From a bacterium (GTDB lineage Bacteria > Patescibacteriota > Minisyncoccia > Minisyncoccales > JAGGSE01), in contig JAGGSE010000090.1 of assembly GCA_021159225.1 (NCBI GenBank), positions 1-14,846 of the forward strand: a DNA stretch of 14,846 bases. Direction: 5' to 3'. Under the pieces are notes generated by a model. The model was not told the origin of the DNA and made no database searches. It was given only the letters and a program-made list of their open reading frames with translations. The translations under genes were made by a program, and so were the position numbers. The first letter of the stretch is position 1. Every line of letters starts with the position of its first letter. This document shows positions 11,207 through 14,846 of the stretch, piece after piece.

Positions 11207-13303
11207 ATGATCGAGGTCCACGACTACTCATACCTGAGCCCCGTGGAAGCGAGGGAAAAGGTTAGGCACTTGTACTGGCGTGTTTACAGCGAGCAGTTTC
11301 ATTCTAACTTCTTTGTCAAGGATCTCAGGCCTGAGAAGTATCTAAAATACGAGATCCACGCATTTTTTGAGGGCAGAATTTCTGAGATGCACGGGTGGGC
11401 AGATCCGATAGGACAGCTAAAGGACTGGTTCAAGAACTACATCGTGAGCGCACTACAGAACTTCTGGGCCGATATCCTGAGGCCTGGCATTGAGGCCATA
11501 TTCTCGGCGTTCTCGTGGATCTGGCAATCGACATTGGACTTTGTCAGGTGGACCTACGATAAGGTCCTAAGCATATACAATATGGTGTCAAGTGTTCAGG
11601 AGTGGGTCCAGGGTACAATGTATGGCATGCTGGTCTCATCCTGGAACACGCTGAAAAACATCGGCTCAATCATTCTGGCCAAGGCGAGGGAGGCCATCAA
11701 CGTAGTCTGGAATTGGCTAGTCCAGGTCTGGGAGGACAGGGTTAAGCCCTGGTTCGAGGCGATGTTTGCGATATACAAGGCAATCTGGGACGCTACCAAG
11801 GAGTACGCCCAGTCTGCGGTTGTATGGGCTCAAAATGTTCATAACAAGATCATCGATGTCTGGAATGACATCGTGGAGAAAGTAAGTGGATCTTTTGAGG
11901 CATTGAGCAAGCAGATGGCAGCACTCCCACAGGCGATAGCTGCGGGGTTCCAGAACGCCCTGCAGGTGATCTATGACATTTTATCTAGGTTCTGGGGGAA
12001 CATAGTTCTTCCGGCGGTTGAAAAACTAAAAGATGCGTTGTCGTGGATAGGGAATCAAATCATAAACACGTTTTACACGGTCTGGGATCATATAATCAGC
12101 GTTCTGGATGCTCTCTCGCCAATGAGCCCGGAAGCCGGGGAGAACGCATTGTACACGTTGCTTAAGGTTGCGGGTCTGAGCGCCGCTGGTTTGCTTGCTA
12201 TGACGGCGGTTTGGGACGTTATCCACCCATTCAAGGACGTCATCCCTGGAGAAGTCAAGGCCATGCTCTATGACGTCACTAACTTCAGGGCAATTCTTGG
12301 AGTGCTCCAAGGCATTCTTATAGGAGAGATCATTAGGGCTCCGGCTAAGTATGCCTTTAACGCTAGGTTCAGGCCATATCTGCCGCAATGGTCAGACGTG
12401 ATGGAGTTAAGGAGTCGTGGAATGATCAGCGACAAGGAGTTCCTTTCCATGATGCACTACTTTGGCTATGACGCAAAATGGAAGAAGTGGTTCGATGAGC
12501 TCGCTATTACTCCTGCGACGTTCACTATGCTACGTTATGCAGCGATGTACGGTTTCTATGACCCCGGCACGTTCAGAATAGAAGTCCAGAGGATGGGACA
12601 CTCGGAATTTATCACGAACGTCATATTAAACACGCTGACTGGAGAGTTCATGAGCTCTGTAAGGCGTTACTACGTCGATAGGCTGTGGGATCGTTACGCA
12701 ATGGGAATTATCAACAAGGAACAGCTCAAGCAAGAGCTGAGATCCTTCGGTTTCCCTCCACCACAGGTAGGTCCTCTGGTCCAGGTTGCAGATTTGATCA
12801 GGGACACGAAGATGGTAGAGGACCTCATTTATGCGTATAGGACAGAGTACGAGAGAGGAAAGATATCCTTGCAGGAGTTCCAGGTTAAGCTTAAGTCGTT
12901 GGGCCTTGACGATGAAGCGATCAAGGTACTAACTGAGGTTGTCACAGCGAGGACATTCAACGAGATCTACCAGACTGACTACGAGAGGGTCAAGGTCTAC
13001 GGCGACACTACGGTCAGAAACAGATTCAAGTACGGGGCTATTACTCCAGCGGAGTTCAAAGAGGAAATGAGGATGCTCGGTTATTCAGACTGGTGGGCTG
13101 AGAGGTTGCTTATAGTTGCACGACTGGAGCGGGATCTTGAGTTTATTAAGGACCTCATCAGCATTGCAGAGAGAGCTCTAGAGAAGGGAAAGATTGACGA
13201 GGTCACGTTCATTCAGACCCTCAAGGCGTTTGGAGTGGATCCAGATTTCATAGAGAAGAGGCTATCGCTTGTTAGGATAAAGAGATCTTGGGGTTTGACC
13301 TGA
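11207..13303 (+). CDS. Large helical structural protein with 50-residue repeats (tape-measure-like)
   Basis: 698 residues, by far the longest gene here, from an ATG behind GAGGTGCA. Residues 65-300 are Trp-rich amphipathic helices with a repeating look (LKDWFKNYIV, FSWIWQSTLDFVRW, VVWNWLVQVWEDRV, AIWDATKEYA), like phage tape-measure or membrane-active proteins. Residues 315-375 are more hydrophobic, with a possible membrane segment at 318-336 (LLKVAGLSAAGLLAMTAVW). Residues 400-690 hold about six copies of G-x-I-x-x-x-x-F-x-x-x-L/M-x-x-x-G-hydrophobic, starting near 405, 449 (degenerate), 500, 551, 610 and 661, at 44-59 residue spacing. A virion role in length control, DNA ejection or membrane contact is inferred. 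The absence of tail genes next to it leaves the type of virion open. Confidence 0.7.
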   Translation: MIEVHDYSYLSPVEAREKVRHLYWRVYSEQFHSNFFVKDLRPEKYLKYEIHAFFEGRISEMHGWADPIGQLKDWFKNYIVSALQNFWADILRPGIEAIFSAFSWIWQSTLDFVRWTYDKVLSIYNMVSSVQEWVQGTMYGMLVSSWNTLKNIGSIILAKAREAINVVWNWLVQVWEDRVKPWFEAMFAIYKAIWDATKEYAQSAVVWAQNVHNKIIDVWNDIVEKVSGSFEALSKQMAALPQAIAAGFQNALQVIYDILSRFWGNIVLPAVEKLKDALSWIGNQIINTFYTVWDHIISVLDALSPMSPEAGENALYTLLKVAGLSAAGLLAMTAVWDVIHPFKDVIPGEVKAMLYDVTNFRAILGVLQGILIGEIIRAPAKYAFNARFRPYLPQWSDVMELRSRGMISDKEFLSMMHYFGYDAKWKKWFDELAITPATFTMLRYAAMYGFYDPGTFRIEVQRMGHSEFITNVILNTLTGEFMSSVRRYYVDRLWDRYAMGIINKEQLKQELRSFGFPPPQVGPLVQVADLIRDTKMVEDLIYAYRTEYERGKISLQEFQVKLKSLGLDDEAIKVLTEVVTARTFNEIYQTDYERVKVYGDTTVRNRFKYGAITPAEFKEEMRMLGYSDWWAERLLIVARLERDLEFIKDLISIAERALEKGKIDEVTFIQTLKAFGVDPDFIEKRLSLVRIKRSWGLT

Positions 13304-13317
13304 AGGGGTGATGTGGT

Positions 13318-14340
13318 TTGGAAGTGAAAGAAATACCTATTTCTGATATTATTATACCAGAAAAGAGGGCCAGAGCTACTTTTACAGATGAACAGTTCGA
13401 GGAGCTTAAGGCCTCCATAAGGACTCACGGGTTCACTATTCCGATCTTGGTTAGAAAGCTGGACAATGGCAAGTATGAATTAATTGACGGTGAGCACAGG
13501 ATAATGGCAGCAAGAGAGCTGGGATATACGAAAGTTCCAGCAGTTGTCACGGAGGGTGATGAGAAGAAGGTAACGCTGCTGAACGTCCTCGCAAACACCG
13601 CAAGGGGAACACAAAACCCGATGGACGTTGCTGAGGCCCTCAAGAGGGCTTATGACGCTGGGGCAACGATCGAGGAACTAGCGGCTGCAACGGGTCATAC
13701 CGAATCGTGGGTCAAGCTATATCTTGCGTTAAACGATCTGCCGGAAGAATATCAGGAAGCCTTGAGGCAGGGTAAGCTCAAGGTAGGCCATATCCAGGAG
13801 GCAATGCGTCTCATGGAGCCTACTGAAATCGATGCTGCACTACAGACCACGCTTCACCTTGGATGGACCGTAAAGCAGCTGAAGTATTACGTTGATCAGA
13901 GGTTAGAGGATCTCAGGCGGATACGTGAGGAGAAAGGGCCTGACTACGTTCCTGAGCCTCCCAGCGTTGAGGAAGCCAGGGAAATAGTACAGTACGGCGA
14001 CTGCATGTTCTGCCATCGTAAGATTCCGAGAAAGGACCTCATGATGCCCGTGATGTGTCCTGACTGCCGTGCACTCTTGGAGTACATCATTGACCAGCTT
14101 GGAGAGCCCAGACAAGCCATGCAGACAATCTACAACGCACTAAATCTTTACTTTGACTTCTTAAGGCAGCAAGAGAGAAATAAGCTTCAGGCAGTAGCAC
14201 AACAGCAACAAGAAAACGTTCAAGAGGCAAATACACCAGAGCAACAGAAAGAATCACAGGAGGAGAGCGTAGAGCTTACAGCTGAGGATCTCAAAATGCT
14301 GAAAAAGTTGATTAGCATCCTTAAGGGTGGTGGATCATGA
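13318..14340 (+). CDS. ParB-like protein with HTH and zinc ribbon
   Basis: 340 residues from a TTG behind GGGGTGATGTGGT. Residues 1-90 are a ParB N-terminal domain: IPISDIIIPEKRAR, then IRTHGFTIPILVRK, then the box YELIDGEHRIMAARELGY (GEHR at 58-61, the nucleotide-binding/ParB box II motif) and KVPAVV. Residues 100-165 are the ParB/KorB-type helix-turn-helix (GATIEELAAATGHTESWVKLYLALNDLPEE and on). Residues 229-250 are a zinc ribbon: Cys229-x2-Cys232 and Cys247-x2-Cys250. The tail is Gln-rich (290-315). ParB proteins bind a centromere-like site and spread by CTP switching, or act as nucleases/regulators in viruses. No ParA ATPase is visible. The zinc ribbon between HTH and tail is unusual. 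It overlaps the next gene by four bases. Confidence 0.85.
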   Translation: MEVKEIPISDIIIPEKRARATFTDEQFEELKASIRTHGFTIPILVRKLDNGKYELIDGEHRIMAARELGYTKVPAVVTEGDEKKVTLLNVLANTARGTQNPMDVAEALKRAYDAGATIEELAAATGHTESWVKLYLALNDLPEEYQEALRQGKLKVGHIQEAMRLMEPTEIDAALQTTLHLGWTVKQLKYYVDQRLEDLRRIREEKGPDYVPEPPSVEEAREIVQYGDCMFCHRKIPRKDLMMPVMCPDCRALLEYIIDQLGEPRQAMQTIYNALNLYFDFLRQQERNKLQAVAQQQQENVQEANTPEQQKESQEESVELTAEDLKMLKKLISILKGGGS

Positions 14341-14693
14341 TAGAAATAGAGAAGTTAAAGGAGCTGCCCCCTCCATACGAAATCTACGAGTTCGAGCCGT
14401 GTAAGCCTGCATACTTCAAGATTGTAGGCTATGAGATCGGCAAGATCAGAATTCAGCCCAAATGGCCGGGAGCCCCCCCTGAGAAGTGGGTGGTAGCAAT
14501 AAGGCTTCACGTGGATCCAGAGACAAAGCCATACTTCCCGCATTACTGGGATATAACTCCATCGAGGCTTGTATATCAGCTAATCGGAATGTTAACAAGA
14601 GAGATCCCAGAAGGGATGTGGTTAAAGGTTCACAGGGACGTCCCAGGGCCAAAGGCGCATTTTTCTGTCCAATGGGTAGAGAGGCCAGAATAA
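14337..14693 (+). CDS. Protein of unknown function coupled to the ParB-like gene
   Basis: 118 residues, ATG overlapping the preceding stop (ATGA), so made together with the ParB-like protein. The sequence is beta-rich with many aromatic and Pro residues (AYFKIVGYEIGKIRIQPKWP, KWVVAIRLHVDPETKPYFPH, YWDITPSRLVYQLIGMLTRE, GMWLKVHRDVPGPKAHFSVQ). The order strand-strand-strand, helix, then a WLKVHRDV...HFSVQWVE hairpin is compatible with an OB-fold-like single-strand binding protein. I see no diagnostic motif, so this is a weak suggestion. A role in DNA binding or partition with its partner is inferred from coupling alone. Confidence 0.68.
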   Translation: MIEIEKLKELPPPYEIYEFEPCKPAYFKIVGYEIGKIRIQPKWPGAPPEKWVVAIRLHVDPETKPYFPHYWDITPSRLVYQLIGMLTREIPEGMWLKVHRDVPGPKAHFSVQWVERPE

Positions 14694-14702
14694 GCGTAGT
14701 CT

Positions 14703-14735
14703 ATTCTTCTTTTTACCATATTTTTAGGTAAAAAG
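14703..14735 (+). terminator. Hairpin terminator after the rightward operon
   Basis: A perfect 9-base-pair stem, CTTTTTACC (14709-14717) with GGTAAAAAG (14727-14735), loop ATATTTTTA, follows the stop by about 15 bases. Because the arms are T-run and A-run, it can serve as a T-tract terminator on both strands. Confidence 0.62.
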
Positions 14736-14757
14736 AGATTATTCTATGCCTTCTTTT

Positions 14758-14768
14758 GACTATATATC
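14758..14768 (+). promoter_or_regulatory. TATA box before GC-rich RNA-like stretch
   Basis: GACTATATATC lies about 27 bases before 14790, exactly where a GC-rich self-complementary sequence starts. No coding start follows inside the window. Confidence 0.5.
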
Positions 14769-14782
14769 CCCCCTCCCCCCTG

Positions 14783-14846
14783 CGCCGCTGGAGAGCCGGC
14801 AGCGACCCGGCCTGAGTCCGGCCGAGCTGCCCGGCGGCGGCGGGTC
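14783..14846 (+). ncRNA. Candidate structured RNA, GC-rich, cut by window edge
   Basis: From 14769 to the end the sequence is about 85% G+C, against roughly half in the genes, and is almost fully self-complementary. Three nested stems are: CGCCGC (14783-14788) with GCGGCG (14837-14842); GCCGGCAGC (14795-14803) with GCTGCCCGGC (14826-14835, one bulged C); and CGGCC (14808-14812) with GGCCG (14820-14824) around the loop TGAGTCC. In hyperthermophiles of moderate GC such islands are usually stable RNAs. It does not match tRNA, SRP RNA or RNase P landmarks that I know. It could also be a terminal or recombination structure of the genome. Strand is set by the TATA box only. Confidence 0.5.

Noticed and set aside
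12026..12388. Minus-strand open frame of 120 codons inside the 698-residue gene
   Set aside because: It has no ribosome binding site, lies fully within a well-formed gene on the other strand and has a composition typical of a shadow frame.
11207..13303. Calling the 698-residue protein a definite tail tape-measure protein
   Set aside because: No tail tube, baseplate or chaperone genes stand beside it and the repeats are not of the usual tape-measure kind, so only a resemblance is claimed.
14486..14731. Plus-strand open frame overlapping the end of the 118-residue gene
   Set aside because: It runs out of frame through the gene and past its stop into the terminator, without a ribosome binding site.
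14790..14846. tRNA, SRP RNA or RNase P RNA at the right edge
   Set aside because: No A/B-box-like tRNA signals, no SRP helix-8 motif and no RNase P conserved blocks are visible in the part present.

Overview
The window looks like part of the genome of a virus, or an integrated provirus, of a thermophilic archaeon. The archaeal signs are TATA boxes (TATATATA-type) about 25-30 bases before likely transcript starts, T-run terminators, strong GGAGGTG ribosome binding sites, heavy AGG/AGA arginine use and, most tellingly, a C/D-box guide RNA, a class known only from archaea and eukaryotes. The viral signs are dense, short, overlapping, mostly unrecognisable genes, a beta-helix tail-spike-like protein among small beta-sandwich proteins, an XhlA-like membrane protein, a large repeat-rich structural-type protein and a ParB-like protein. 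No terminase, portal, polymerase or integrase is visible, so the virus family cannot be fixed.

Layout. (1) 1-624, minus: a small ribbon-helix-helix protein followed by a PD-(D/E)XK nuclease-like gene cut by the window edge. (2) 726-5995, plus: a separately promoted helical protein gene with its own terminator, then a virion-surface module of six beta-rich small proteins around a 449-residue beta-helix spike, ending in two holin-like membrane proteins. (3) 5996-6420: non-coding, between converging operons, with terminators, repeated CCTTGYTA elements, hairpins and, on the minus strand, a triple C/D-box guide RNA directly after the last minus-strand stop codon. (4) 6421-10603, minus: fourteen small overlapping genes of early/regulatory type (winged helix, ribbon-helix-helix with coiled coil, zinc finger, two membrane proteins, many unknown), including a 59-residue gene that is easy to miss. 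(5) 10604-10928: a divergent control region with nested inverted repeats. (6) 10929-14693, plus: a small alpha/beta protein, a 698-residue helical repeat protein, a ParB-like protein with a zinc ribbon, and a 118-residue protein. (7) 14694-14846: a hairpin terminator, then a TATA box and an extremely GC-rich hairpin-forming stretch, probably the start of a structured RNA that runs off the window.

The divergent region at 10.6-10.9 kb probably sets the balance between the leftward regulatory operon and the rightward structural/ParB operon. The guide RNA sits at the 3' end of the leftward operon, so it may be made from that transcript. Its central guide carries ACCUCCU, the same string as the anti-Shine-Dalgarno end of 16S rRNA, so it is complementary to the ribosome binding sites used by this element. 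This is the most striking signal in the window.
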